Shown: positions 17,685 to 26,627, numbered from the stretch's first letter. The stretch is DNA of 64,000 nucleotides from Porphyromonas pogonae (GCF_036320655.1 NZ_CP143258.1:124001-188000); one strand, 5' to 3'. Program-made: numbers and translations. The notes: a model not told the origin generated them from the letters alone.

Positions 17685-19373
17685 ATGAACAGAAGAATAA
17701 AACTTTTACTGGTAGCAACAGTGTCACTCTTTGCTTTAGGCTCATGTAGCAAAGACATCTCTGACAAGGTTTTGCACCAAACACCTCGCAGCTTTGCATC
17801 TGTGGAGATTCTTACTCTTTCCGGCAACTCCTCTCAATGGGTATCGGGCAACCAAGTGCATGCAAACGGCAAATCTTACAATGAGATGTTACCCATGCTC
17901 GATAGTGTAAACTTAATTTACACCGCACTTGACAAAGCTACGTCTGAGGACAATCTGAAGTTTCTTGCAAAAGCTTATACCGATCGTAGAAGTTTACTCA
18001 TCAATGTTACAGACAAAGACGGACAAAATAAAGTAAAGGAAGTCACAGGTATCAACTTGGGAGAGGGACTTTATTTCTTTAGCCATGACAAAGACGATTC
18101 TTATCAGGTCAATGTATATCAGCCGCATGACATCACATCAGATGTAAAACCCAGAAGTGCTACAAGTATACCTATGACCTACTTAGAAGGAGGGTATGAA
18201 AACATAGTTAAGGAGTACAAAACCCCTGAAGCTATTGATTCTGCCAAGAAAGCAGGTTACACACAAGCCCAACTTGATAGTTTGGAAAAGGTAAACTCTC
18301 AAACAAGATGGAGTGAAATAAAAGACAAACTCACTCAACATCTCAACACACCCAAAGTAATCTACGGCAATAATAGCAACCATGCCATGGACTTGAACAT
18401 GAGCATAAAAACCCAAATCGATCGTGATCTGGCGGAAAGCAAAACTATTGGCAAAGTAGGGCTCAAAGCGGGTCGTGGAGATCTTAAAGTACCAAGTATC
18501 AAATTTGTGGCATTCTATTATGTAGATTATAACAACAAATTAGTATCAGGTACTCCTGCCTCCAACCTGTCCAACGCTCGTTTTGTAGTGCAGGTTACTT
18601 GGGTAGCACGATTACTCAAAGTGCAGAAATACGGCAACGACAATGTTATCGAGTTTTACAACGAAGGTCCCGGTACGCTGGCCAATCTGGCACAAGACTA
18701 CTCAGAAGGCAACTGGTTCAGCTGGGTAAACAACAAGGTCTTGAATGTACCTTCCGGCATCACATATTACATCGAACCCATATCTCCGTCAAGCGGAGCA
18801 CAAGTAAGACTATCGGCATATGCACCCAAGACTATCCCCCCCAAGACAAAAACGGTTACAGACAAAACCAGTTTTAATCTCGGAGTCAGTTCAACCGGTG
18901 TATTTTCTACAGGAATCAATATAGGACGTGAAATCAAGTATACTCAGCAGAATGCAGATACCAAAACTGTTGTGAGCCCCGTATCAAATGCTGTAACATG
19001 GACCCACGATTATGACAGATTTGCATACCCCAATGTCCAACGCGAAGCATCCTTCTTCAGAGAGGCCACGGTAGGTTTTGCCCACCCTTATGGCTACAAT
19101 GGTATGACTCCTTTGCAGGAACTTCCTGATATATTCCTAAAACATTGGACTCTGGAGCATACAGCAATCTATGAAGTGAACAAAGATCTTCAAAATGTGA
19201 AGATAAAGACCGGTATCAAATTCGATTTGTCCAATCTTACTGCTCCTTACAGGGGTCTATTCTGGCAATTGAATTACATCCCCATTATCACATCAGTGAA
19301 TATCAGTACCGAAAAATTTGATCTTAATAAAGTAATGGAGATCGATTGGTCCAAGATCCCTGATTTAGAATAA
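17685..19373 (+). CDS. Lipoprotein with leukocidin/hemolysin-like C-terminal half
   Basis: A 562-residue lipoprotein: signal peptide ending ALGS before Cys21. The N-terminal 250 residues are not recognised. From about 265 to the end the layout resembles leukocidin/hemolysin beta-barrel pore-forming toxins: a beta-rich cap with FVVQVTWVARLL; an amphipathic Ser/Thr/Gly-rich stem-like stretch (about 389-435) of alternating residues, TSFNLGVSSTGVFSTGINIG; and a rim-like segment with ATVGFAHPYGYNG and ELPDIFLKHWTLEHTAIYEV, where leukocidins have V-G-Y-K-P and E-L-P-x-L. The ending FWQLNYIP-VNISTEKFDLNKVMEIDW recalls the final strands of that fold. This is my reading of patterns, not a database match. 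Alternatively it is a surface beta-sandwich lipoprotein of unknown role. It has its own promoter and terminator. Confidence 0.6.
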   Translation: MNRRIKLLLVATVSLFALGSCSKDISDKVLHQTPRSFASVEILTLSGNSSQWVSGNQVHANGKSYNEMLPMLDSVNLIYTALDKATSEDNLKFLAKAYTDRRSLLINVTDKDGQNKVKEVTGINLGEGLYFFSHDKDDSYQVNVYQPHDITSDVKPRSATSIPMTYLEGGYENIVKEYKTPEAIDSAKKAGYTQAQLDSLEKVNSQTRWSEIKDKLTQHLNTPKVIYGNNSNHAMDLNMSIKTQIDRDLAESKTIGKVGLKAGRGDLKVPSIKFVAFYYVDYNNKLVSGTPASNLSNARFVVQVTWVARLLKVQKYGNDNVIEFYNEGPGTLANLAQDYSEGNWFSWVNNKVLNVPSGITYYIEPISPSSGAQVRLSAYAPKTIPPKTKTVTDKTSFNLGVSSTGVFSTGINIGREIKYTQQNADTKTVVSPVSNAVTWTHDYDRFAYPNVQREASFFREATVGFAHPYGYNGMTPLQELPDIFLKHWTLEHTAIYEVNKDLQNVKIKTGIKFDLSNLTAPYRGLFWQLNYIPIITSVNISTEKFDLNKVMEIDWSKIPDLE

Positions 19374-19446
19374 CTACCCTTTACTGTTTTTATATACTGT
19401 TTAGTGATTTGTGAGAAGTGTGTCTGCCTGCACGCAGACCACGATG

Positions 19447-19484
19447 AAAGCCCCGACACTCCACTGGAGAGCCGGGGCTTTTAT
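19447..19484 (+). terminator. Terminator after the candidate toxin gene
   Basis: AAAGCCCCG and CGGGGCTTT form a GC-rich stem followed by TATTAT. It lies 73 bases past the stop and may also serve the convergent mnmD gene. Confidence 0.75.
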
Positions 19485-19499
19485 TATGGTTATTACAAC

Positions 19500-20195
19500 T
19501 CATACAATAGGTTTCACTGCTCGCAATATCTCCCGTTTGCCGGGAGGTCCCGCAAGCCTTTCCACTATAAACCCAGCTCGCCCGAGGCGCCTGCGCACCT
19601 CTCCTTTGGCACAATACGTGACCAACACTGCACCTTCAGCACATTTATCATACAATGACCTGAATACGCGCTCTTCCCATAACAACGGTTGGGCTTCGGG
19701 TGAAAAAGCATCGAAATATATTAAGTCAATGGGATGTCTAAGGAATAATCCATCCAAGAGATCTCCTTTTAACTTATGTAACGTGAAGTTAGCCGTTAAA
19801 GCAACGTCCTTATCCCACTCAGCCACATGAAGCTTGTTTAATAATGGGTCAGCATCGGGCATACCATTTACCTCGTATGACAAGCGGTTATATACATCGG
19901 GAAGAAGGGGATATTTTTCTATAGAATAGTATCGTATGGAGGTGTGTCTTATCTCGGATTCGTGGATTGTAAGCAGAGCATTGAGCCCGGTACCGAAACC
20001 GACTTCAAATATTGTAAGAGGGCTATGCCGATCCTGAGGCAATGTTGCAATTCGATAGTCCAACCCCGACTGCATAAAGATGTGCCTGCTCTCCTGCATG
20101 GCTCCATGGGTAGAATGGTAATGCTCGCCCACTCCGGCATGATAAATCGTAACACTACCGTCTTCTGTAGAAACAATCTCGGACTTAGTAATCAT
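19500..20195 (-). CDS. mnmD: tRNA 5-(aminomethyl)-2-thiouridine methyltransferase MnmD
   Basis: A 231-residue stand-alone MnmD (DUF752, Methyltransf_30). It carries SAM-binding motif I in FEVGFGTGLNALLT, the HGAMQESRHIFMQSGL block near the N-terminus, and the family signature IDLIYFDAFSPEAQPLLWEERVF followed by LVTYCAKGEVRRRL. In E. coli it is the N-terminal half of the MnmC fusion and makes mnm5s2U at the wobble base of tRNA. The FAD-dependent MnmC1 half is absent, as is usual in Bacteroidota. The next gene on the same strand is upstream by 17 bases and encodes another RNA methylase, so they may form an RNA-modification pair. Confidence 0.92.
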   Translation of the reverse strand: MITKSEIVSTEDGSVTIYHAGVGEHYHSTHGAMQESRHIFMQSGLDYRIATLPQDRHSPLTIFEVGFGTGLNALLTIHESEIRHTSIRYYSIEKYPLLPDVYNRLSYEVNGMPDADPLLNKLHVAEWDKDVALTANFTLHKLKGDLLDGLFLRHPIDLIYFDAFSPEAQPLLWEERVFRSLYDKCAEGAVLVTYCAKGEVRRRLGRAGFIVERLAGPPGKREILRAVKPIV

Positions 20196-20212
20196 CTCTC
20201 TTTGGCCTAATA

Positions 20213-20752
20213 CTACAAATCTTCAAAAAAAGGATGTGACAAATGCCACATAGTTATGCCTGCCGCCACACTTACATTGAGAGAGTGTTTAGTACCGTAT
20301 TGGGGTATTTCTATACAGCCGTCGCAGAGGTCTATCACGCTTTGCCGTACACCTTTCACTTCATTGCCGAGTACCAAAGCATATTGCAGAGAAGTATCTA
20401 CCTGGAAGGTTTCCAATGAAATGCTATCTGTGGCTTGTTCCAAAGCATATACTCTGACACCGGCGCTTTTGAGCTCAGTCACGGCTTCTTCTGCAGAGGC
20501 ACGGTAGCACCACGTCATACTCTCTTCCGCGCCCAAGGCTGTCTTATGGATATCCGGATGCGGTGGGCAAGCCGTAATACCACACAACATCACTTGATCA
20601 ATACGAAAAGCATCGGCTGTACGGAATACGGCTCCCACATTGTTCATACTTCTCACACTATCCAATACTACCGTGATGGGAACCTTGCGTACAGCTCTGA
20701 AAGCATCTGTATCCAGTCGCTCTATTTCTATTGTTTTGAGTTTTTTCATCAT
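20213..20752 (-). CDS. TrmH/SpoU-family RNA 2'-O-methyltransferase
   Basis: A 179-residue SPOUT methylase. Motif 1 is VVLDSVRSMNNVGAVFRTADAF (Asn and Arg for catalysis), motif 2 is YALVLGNEVKGV and motif 3 is CIEIPQYGTKHSLNVSVAAGI, which forms the trefoil knot that binds SAM. It transfers methyl to a ribose 2'-hydroxyl in tRNA or rRNA; the target is not evident. The start at 20752 (MMKKLKTIEIERLD) agrees with Bacteroidales relatives; 21 residues further upstream are unlike the family. It precedes mnmD by 17 bases. Confidence 0.9.
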   Translation of the reverse strand: MMKKLKTIEIERLDTDAFRAVRKVPITVVLDSVRSMNNVGAVFRTADAFRIDQVMLCGITACPPHPDIHKTALGAEESMTWCYRASAEEAVTELKSAGVRVYALEQATDSISLETFQVDTSLQYALVLGNEVKGVRQSVIDLCDGCIEIPQYGTKHSLNVSVAAGITMWHLSHPFFEDL

Positions 20753-20883
20753 TTCATGAAGCATCGTTGCGAATGAATCCCAAAAAACATTACACAAACT
20801 ATTGATTTTGACCACAAATATACTTTAGAAATGGTGAATAATTAGTAAATTTAGCCTCCCTAAGTAAATATTTTCACTATTTG

Positions 20884-23154
20884 ATGAAAGATAACAAGTT
20901 CAAGGCTTCTCTATTTTACGTATTGATGCTGGGGATGTTTTCCGCAGCATTATTCTTTGCCCTCAAAGCCGGCACTACGGCTTTTCCGCATCATGGAGGG
21001 AGCCAAGCCTCTTCACAGCCCGACTCTCTTACGGGAGCTTTCGGCATCTTTCAGGAAACGGTACAGCACCACGTAGTATCCACTATAGGATTACTGCTGC
21101 TTCAGATACTTGTCATACTTATTGCTGCCCGCACTATGGGATGGCTCTTCAGTAAGATGAAGCAACCTGCAGTCATCGGTGAGATCGTGGCAGGCATCCT
21201 GCTCGGCCCGTCCTTGCTGGGAGCCGTATTTCCCGAAACATTTGCTTTCCTTTTCCCCAAGGAAAGCCTCCAGAATGTGCAACTTCTCAGCCAGTTCGGG
21301 CTTATCCTTTTTATGTTCGCAGTGGGCATGGAGCTACGCATTGGGGATATCAAAGAACGATTTACGAGCAGTGTTATTATCAGTCATGCCGGGATATTCA
21401 TACCCTTCGCACTCTCGCTTCCTATAAGTTACTATATATATAGTACCGTTTCGGCAGACGGGCACATTCCCTTCGTCCCCTTTGCCTTATTCGTAGGTAT
21501 CGCCATGAGTATCACCGCGTTTCCCGTATTGGCACGTATCATTCAGGAAAACAATATGTCACGCACCCATCTGGGCAAGCTGGCTCTATCCTCAGCGGCT
21601 AACGGTGATATCACAGCATGGCTCATCCTTGCGGGTATCTTGGCCATCACCCAGAGCGGTTCCATGCTAAGCAGCATATACAACCTAGGGTTCTTACTCG
21701 TCTATCTGGGCATCATGTTCGGCATCATACGACCTCTGTTCAAGGTAATAGGAAAGGTATTCGACAATACTGAGGTTGTAAGTCACACACTCGTGGGTAT
21801 TATATTCATCCTCCTACTCCTCTCCTCTTACGTTACGGAGTTGCTCAGCATGCATGCTCTCTTCGGGGCATTTATCCTCGGATTGATCATGCCGGAAGAT
21901 GTCAACTTCAGGAGGATTATTACCGACAAGGTGGAGGATGTATCCCTTATGCTCTTCCTGCCTTTGTTCTTCGTAGCATCCGGTCTGCAAACCGAGCTCG
22001 GACTCATCAATAACATGTACATGTGGCTACTTCTTTTGGCCTTTGTAGCCATAGCCGTAGTAGGCAAAGTAGGCGGGACATTCATCGCAGCCAGAGCATG
22101 TGGCGAGCCGGTCAAAGAAAGTCTCTATCTGGGGGCTCTCATGAATACCCGAGGTCTGATGGAGCTTGTAGTACTGGCCATAGGGTTTGAGTTGGGAGTA
22201 CTGCCCCCCATGGTTTATGCTATATTGGTACTGATGACCATCATCACCACCGTGATGACAGCTCCCCTCATAGATTTCATCAATATCTTCTACAAACGTC
22301 GCAAGAAAAAAGAAATTGACACCACCAGCATATACTCTATGGGTCGAGTATTGGTTTCGTTCGGTAGACCTTCATCGGGAGCCCTTCTGCTCAACCTTGC
22401 CAACCAATTGCTCCGCCGAGGTAATGTACATCCGGAGATCACCGCCATGCACATTACCCTGGACAAAGAGCTCAACCCCGTATATGCCGATACTTATTAC
22501 AAGGAAAGTTTCAAGCCGCTGCTCATAGAATCCGAAAAGCTAAACCTTCCTGTAAAAATACATTATGAGGTAGCAGATAATGTAGAGCATACCGTAATGC
22601 AGAAATTGGCCGAGGGGGGGTATAATCTCCTACTCGTAGGTGCAGGATTGGGACTCTCCAGCAGAGTAAACGACAAGGAAGCTACCAGCTACCGCAAAAG
22701 AATGCGACGCAAACTCGGCAGCTTGCCTGTAGCCACAGCAGAAAGCCTGCTGATGATGCACAGAATGCTCAAGGACAAGATGGACTTCTTCGTCAAGCAC
22801 TCACCATGCTCCGTAGGTATTCTGGTAGACCGTGACTTTGTCAAGCCCAAAAATATATTGGTATTGATCGACAATGAGAAAGACTGCAGCCTCATGTCCT
22901 ATGCCAGAGCAATACGCGAGAACAACCACGGTGAAATCAAGGTGCAGCCTTTGGCTACCCAACTCGACATCAAAGACAAAATAAACCCGCAACATGAAAC
23001 CCTGTTACCTTCGGCTGCTCTTCCTTCCAAGGAACTTCTCGAGGAGTCAACTTTCATGATTGTAAGTTACGACTTATGGAAGAGACTATTTGAAGATTTT
23101 TCCGACTCTTTACAGCTCATACCATCAACACTTATCCTCAATTTGAAAATTTAG
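20884..23154 (+). CDS. CPA2-family cation/proton antiporter with C-terminal cytoplasmic domain
   Basis: A 756-residue membrane protein. After an N-terminal helix and a short hydrophilic loop (30-60), twelve or so helices at about 62-455 form the Na+/H+ exchanger fold: QPAVIGEIVAGILLGPSLLG, LFMFAVGMELRIGDI, SAANGDITAWLILA (the N-D pair that binds the cation in KefB-like proteins) and NTRGLMELVVLAIGFELG. The last 290 residues are hydrophilic, with two universal-stress-protein-like segments such as NLLLVGAGLGLSSR and VGILVDRDF, but no classical RCK/TrkA-N nucleotide motif. It exchanges K+ or Na+ for protons. ATG at 20884 is used rather than the TTG directly before it. glgB follows by 45 bases, with no functional link evident. 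Confidence 0.9.
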   Translation: MKDNKFKASLFYVLMLGMFSAALFFALKAGTTAFPHHGGSQASSQPDSLTGAFGIFQETVQHHVVSTIGLLLLQILVILIAARTMGWLFSKMKQPAVIGEIVAGILLGPSLLGAVFPETFAFLFPKESLQNVQLLSQFGLILFMFAVGMELRIGDIKERFTSSVIISHAGIFIPFALSLPISYYIYSTVSADGHIPFVPFALFVGIAMSITAFPVLARIIQENNMSRTHLGKLALSSAANGDITAWLILAGILAITQSGSMLSSIYNLGFLLVYLGIMFGIIRPLFKVIGKVFDNTEVVSHTLVGIIFILLLLSSYVTELLSMHALFGAFILGLIMPEDVNFRRIITDKVEDVSLMLFLPLFFVASGLQTELGLINNMYMWLLLLAFVAIAVVGKVGGTFIAARACGEPVKESLYLGALMNTRGLMELVVLAIGFELGVLPPMVYAILVLMTIITTVMTAPLIDFINIFYKRRKKKEIDTTSIYSMGRVLVSFGRPSSGALLLNLANQLLRRGNVHPEITAMHITLDKELNPVYADTYYKESFKPLLIESEKLNLPVKIHYEVADNVEHTVMQKLAEGGYNLLLVGAGLGLSSRVNDKEATSYRKRMRRKLGSLPVATAESLLMMHRMLKDKMDFFVKHSPCSVGILVDRDFVKPKNILVLIDNEKDCSLMSYARAIRENNHGEIKVQPLATQLDIKDKINPQHETLLPSAALPSKELLEESTFMIVSYDLWKRLFEDFSDSLQLIPSTLILNLKI

Positions 23155-23199
23155 TATTACCTTTCCATAATATTTGAGACATTTACCTTATTGGTTATT

Positions 23200-25209
23200 A
23201 TGAAATTAACAGATAAAGACCCTTGGCTTAAGCCATACGAAGAGAGAATAAGAAGAAGGAATCTTTATACTCAACAGCGAGAGCGCTCATTGACACAAGG
23301 CGGTGATATCCTCCTCAGAGACTTTGCAGACGGATATTTGTATTACGGAGCACACAAGAAAACCGACGGTTCATGGGTGATCAGAGATTTCCTGCCGGGA
23401 GCTGCTGAAGTGTATCTCATCGGTTCGTTCAACGACTGGCAAGTCATGTCTGTATGGAGCCTTTCCAGAATAGACGACTACGGCAACTGGGAGATAAACA
23501 TCCTTGGTGATTCTCTGAAACATGGCGATCACTACAAGCTCTTTGTAGTTTGGAGCCACGGATCAGGCCAGAGAATCCCGGCATGGGCCAACAGAGTAGT
23601 GCAGGATCCCGATACAGGCATATTCAGTGCTCAAATATGGAATCCGGAAAAGAAATATGCCTTTCAGAACCTGAGGATCGATCATACCGATGAGCCCTTG
23701 CTGATCTATGAATGCCACATTGGGATGTCATCAGAAGAAGGGAAAGTCAATACATACAGCGATTTTACTCAGAACATATTGCCCCGAATCAAAGATCTTG
23801 GATACAACACCATACAGATTATGGGGATTCAGGAGCATCCTTATTATGCTTCGTTTGGCTACCACGTTTCCAACTTTTTTGCACCGAGCAGTCGCTTTGG
23901 TACTCCCGAAGAGCTAAAAGAACTCATCGATACCGCTCACGGCATGGGCATCAGAGTAATCATGGATCTGGTACACTCGCACGCAGTGAAAAACGAAGTG
24001 GAAGGTCTGGCAAGATATGACGGCACACGCACCCTTTTCTTCCACGAAGGCCCCCGTGGCGAACACCCGGCATGGGATTCTCTTTGTTTCGACTACGGAC
24101 GCAACAATGTAGTGCACTTCCTACTCTCGAACTGCAAGTACTGGCTTGAGGAGTTCCAGCTCGACGGTTTCCGCTTCGACGGCGTATCGTCTATGTTATA
24201 CTACTCTCACGGGTTGGGCGAAACATTCAATAGCTACGCCGATTACTTCAATGGCCACCAGGATGCCGATGCCATGGCTTATCTCACCATAGCCAACAAG
24301 CTCATTCACCAACTTCATCCTCAGGCTATCACCATAGCAGAGGAAGTAAGCGGTATGCCGGGCTTGGCAGTCAAGGTTGAGGACGGAGGCTTCGGTTTTG
24401 ATTATCGCATGGCGATGAATATACCCGACTTCTGGGCAGAAGCTATAGCCAAGCTCCGTGACGAAGACTGGAAACCGGGCGATATCTTCTACCAGATTAC
24501 CAATAGAAGGGATGATGAGAAGACCATCAGCTATGTAGAGAGCCACGACCAAGCACTGGTAGGAGACAAAACGTTTATCTTCCGCATGATCGACTCCGAT
24601 ATGTACTGGCACATGTCCAAAGAGGACAAAAACATCAGAGTAGATAGCGGTATTGCCAAAAGCAAGATGATGAAACTCATCACAGCTACGACTATCAATG
24701 GTGGCTATCTCAACTTTATGGGTAATGAATTCGGACATCCTGAATGGATAGATTTCCCCAGAGCGGGCAATGATTGGTCATATCAGCATGCACGTCGCCA
24801 ATGGAGCCTTGCCGATAACAAAGACCTCAAATACCATCAGCTGTTGGAGTTTGACAAAGCCATGATCGAATTCATCAATTCCGTCAAGCATTTCGAGAAA
24901 CTCGATCTCACTGAGCTATATGCCAACAATGATGACCAGGTACTCTGCTACTCCAGAGGTGATATGCTTTTCATCTTCAATTTCAGCCCCGAAAACTCCT
25001 ATACAGACTATCCCATCCCCGCACCTAAAGGTGAGTATGGAGTACTACTCAATACTGATGACAAAGCATTCGGCGGTTTCGGCCTATCCGATGACAGCAT
25101 CACGCACCAGACCATGCGCAACGTGGATGAAGACGGTAAAGAAATCGAAGGATACCACTTCAATATCTACATACCCGCAAGAAGTGCGCAGATATTGAAG
25201 AGAAAGTAA
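23200..25209 (+). CDS. glgB: 1,4-alpha-glucan branching enzyme (GH13)
   Basis: A 669-residue enzyme with an N-terminal CBM48 domain (about 40-130: YYGAHKKTDGSWVIRDFLPGAAEVYLIGSFNDW), a GH13 catalytic barrel (about 165-560) and a C-terminal beta domain. Catalytic motifs are visible: QLDGFRFDGVSSM (nucleophile Asp), TIAEEVSG (acid/base Glu) and YVESHDQAL (third Asp). The layout is that of eukaryotic-type branching enzymes, also usual in Bacteroidota. It makes alpha-1,6 branches in glycogen. ATG at 23200 is preferred over a TTG three codons upstream. A strong terminator follows. Confidence 0.93.
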   Translation: MKLTDKDPWLKPYEERIRRRNLYTQQRERSLTQGGDILLRDFADGYLYYGAHKKTDGSWVIRDFLPGAAEVYLIGSFNDWQVMSVWSLSRIDDYGNWEINILGDSLKHGDHYKLFVVWSHGSGQRIPAWANRVVQDPDTGIFSAQIWNPEKKYAFQNLRIDHTDEPLLIYECHIGMSSEEGKVNTYSDFTQNILPRIKDLGYNTIQIMGIQEHPYYASFGYHVSNFFAPSSRFGTPEELKELIDTAHGMGIRVIMDLVHSHAVKNEVEGLARYDGTRTLFFHEGPRGEHPAWDSLCFDYGRNNVVHFLLSNCKYWLEEFQLDGFRFDGVSSMLYYSHGLGETFNSYADYFNGHQDADAMAYLTIANKLIHQLHPQAITIAEEVSGMPGLAVKVEDGGFGFDYRMAMNIPDFWAEAIAKLRDEDWKPGDIFYQITNRRDDEKTISYVESHDQALVGDKTFIFRMIDSDMYWHMSKEDKNIRVDSGIAKSKMMKLITATTINGGYLNFMGNEFGHPEWIDFPRAGNDWSYQHARRQWSLADNKDLKYHQLLEFDKAMIEFINSVKHFEKLDLTELYANNDDQVLCYSRGDMLFIFNFSPENSYTDYPIPAPKGEYGVLLNTDDKAFGGFGLSDDSITHQTMRNVDEDGKEIEGYHFNIYIPARSAQILKRK

Positions 25210-25254
25210 TCTCACAAAATATTCTTTCACATCATCCCTTTTTACGCGAGGGAC

Positions 25255-25310
25255 AAGAGGCTATATCACCAATCGAATCCGATCGATCCATGATATAGCC
25301 TCTTTTTTTA
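25255..25310 (+). terminator. Terminator after glgB
   Basis: AAGAGGCTATATCA and TGATATAGCCTCTT form a perfect 14-bp stem followed by a T-run. It ends the antiporter-glgB transcript. Confidence 0.9.
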
Positions 25311-25411
25311 AGATTAGGGTCCAAACTCCCTATAGAACTACCATTTTGTCAGAAAAAGAGAGGGGACATTGAATGCAGCTTTTACGCAGTGTGTCACATC
25401 AAGACGAGGTC

Positions 25412-25443
25412 TTGACAAGAGGGTGCATGATGTTGTATCTTTG
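25412..25443 (+). promoter_or_regulatory. Strong housekeeping promoter, copy B
   Basis: TTGACA, 18 bases, TATCTTTG. The spacer ends in TGTTG as in the copies at 5943-5974 and 44520-44551. It reads into DNA without a recognised gene; 67 bases on, a MITE has inserted. Confidence 0.7.
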
Positions 25444-25515
25444 TCATTGTACAGATTGATGCTTATCCTAAATTGTGCTGACTACTCACGAATTAATCCT
25501 AATTGATACCAATAC

Positions 25516-25702
25516 GAGACTGTTGCAAAAGTCAACAGTCTTGTGGATTTTGGAGGCAAAGCCGACAAAAGACTCTTTGACCGGGCAGAGAGGGTAAAGT
25601 GCAAGGCACTAAGAGTGAGTGCACAGGGAGTTTACTTCAGGTAAATGACCAAGCGCGAATCTCGCAAGCAACGAAGCAATTGGCCTGCTATGCAACGGTC
25701 TC
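25516..25702 (+). mobile_element. 187-bp MITE, copy 1
   Basis: Ends GAGACTGTTGCA and TGCAACGGTCTC form 12-bp terminal inverted repeats with one mismatch. A 5-bp direct repeat AATAC flanks it at 25511-25515 and 25703-25707. The left end is also a hairpin (GACTGTTG/CAACAGTC). It has no transposase gene, so it must be moved by an element elsewhere. About 95% identical to the copies at 26396-26582 and 45243-45429. Confidence 0.92.
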
Positions 25703-25713
25703 AATACATAAAT

Positions 25714-25863
25714 ATGAAGTCCATTAGCTATGATACATTACAAACCTATACAGCGTATAGCTTATCCTCACCCGAATACAGCCGATGCATCATAGCTCCT
25801 AAATACCGAAATCCTATACCCCATATTGCATCTATCCGTTCTTCCAAGATAGTTAATCATTAG
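25714..25863 (+). CDS. Possible small protein of 49 residues
   Basis: An ATG-started 49-codon frame (MKSISYDTLQTYTAYSLSSPEY...) directly after MITE copy 1. Without the MITE its ATG would lie about 80 bases downstream of the promoter at 25412-25443. No family, signal peptide or membrane segment is recognised. It is listed because the same promoter type precedes frames of similar size at 5717-5869 and 44604-44777. It may be chance. Confidence 0.2.
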   Translation: MKSISYDTLQTYTAYSLSSPEYSRCIIAPKYRNPIPHIASIRSSKIVNH

Positions 25864-26395
25864 CTTGTACAGGAGCCTGCATTTTCTTTCAAGACTACCC
25901 TCAACACCACTTCCCAAACTTTACAGTCATGTGCTAACAGCTCCAACCGATCATAATAAGTTGGCAGTTTCATGTATAAAGACAACAGACCTATCATAGA
26001 CCGTCGATCGACTTGTCATATAAGGTCTGTTGACTTATTATGCACGGACGGTTGACCCAGCCTAATAGGATTTTGAACATAACAGCTAATCAAGCCCAGG
26101 CAAGTATAAAGACAATGGAATGAAATATATGGCGGGTATATCTTATAATTATTCGCTTTGTAGTCTAAATCCTAACACCCATTTTATTAAGGGGTGTAAC
26201 TGTGAAGGTTTTATTCCTATAAAAGCCATTTCTTATTTATACTTTGTACAAATAAGCCCTACCTCTTAACTTAAACACGATAAATTTCAACGCTGATATA
26301 CCTATCCACAATATATTTAGTTTACTTTCAAACAGACCTTTCCAATTATTCTTATACCCAAAGAGACGGACGCATATTTTGACAAAATGTCAATC
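25864..26395. other. Non-coding stretch between two MITE copies
   Basis: About 530 bases with no supportable gene. AACAGACCT at 25984-25992 pairs with AGGTCTGTT at 26023-26031 around a 30-base loop, without a T-run. Near 26377-26392 there is TTGACAAAATGTCAA, an imperfect palindrome just before MITE copy 2. Nothing else is evident. Confidence 0.4.
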
Positions 26396-26582
26396 GAGAC
26401 TGTTGCAAAAGTCAACAGTCTCATGGATTTTGGAGGCAAAGCCGACAAAAGACACTTTGACCGGGCAGAGAAGGTAAAGTGCAAGGCGCTAAGAGTGAGT
26501 GCACAGGGAGTTTACTTCAGGTAAATGACCAAGCCCGAATCTCGCAAGCAACGAAGCAATTGGCCTGCTATGCAACGGTGTC
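26396..26582 (+). mobile_element. 187-bp MITE, copy 2
   Basis: Same length, orientation and ends as copy 1; the right end has one extra change (GGTGTC for GGTCTC). The 5-bp direct repeat CAATC flanks it at 26391-26395 and 26583-26587. The two direct copies 694 bases apart could recombine and delete the DNA between them. Confidence 0.92.
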
Positions 26583-26617
26583 CAATCAGGAAACCAGCTC
26601 TAATAAGGGAATAAATT

Positions 26618-26627
26618 GGGGGGGGGG
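26618..26627. repeat. G10 homopolymer tract
   Basis: Ten G in a row in an otherwise AT-rich gap, 59 bases beyond the GH63 stop codon. Such tracts slip easily in replication. No promoter or reading frame that it would switch was found. Confidence 0.8.

Noticed and set aside
25645-25713. Coding sequence inside MITE copy 1 continuing into flanking DNA
   Set aside because: The frame begins in the MITE, and the corresponding frame of copy 2 (26479-26739) runs into unrelated flanking sequence; it follows from the insertion, not from a gene.
26377-26392. TTGACAAAATGTCAA as a shared operator of the three gene-poor loci
   Set aside because: Only the short core ACAAAATG recurs (near 5764, 25345 and 44455); such an 8-mer is expected by chance in AT-rich DNA.
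25516-26582. MITEs mobilised by the IS982 element at 9609-10685
   Set aside because: Terminal repeats differ (GAGACTGTTGCA against ACGTGAGTTCG), as does the duplication length (5 against 7 bp).
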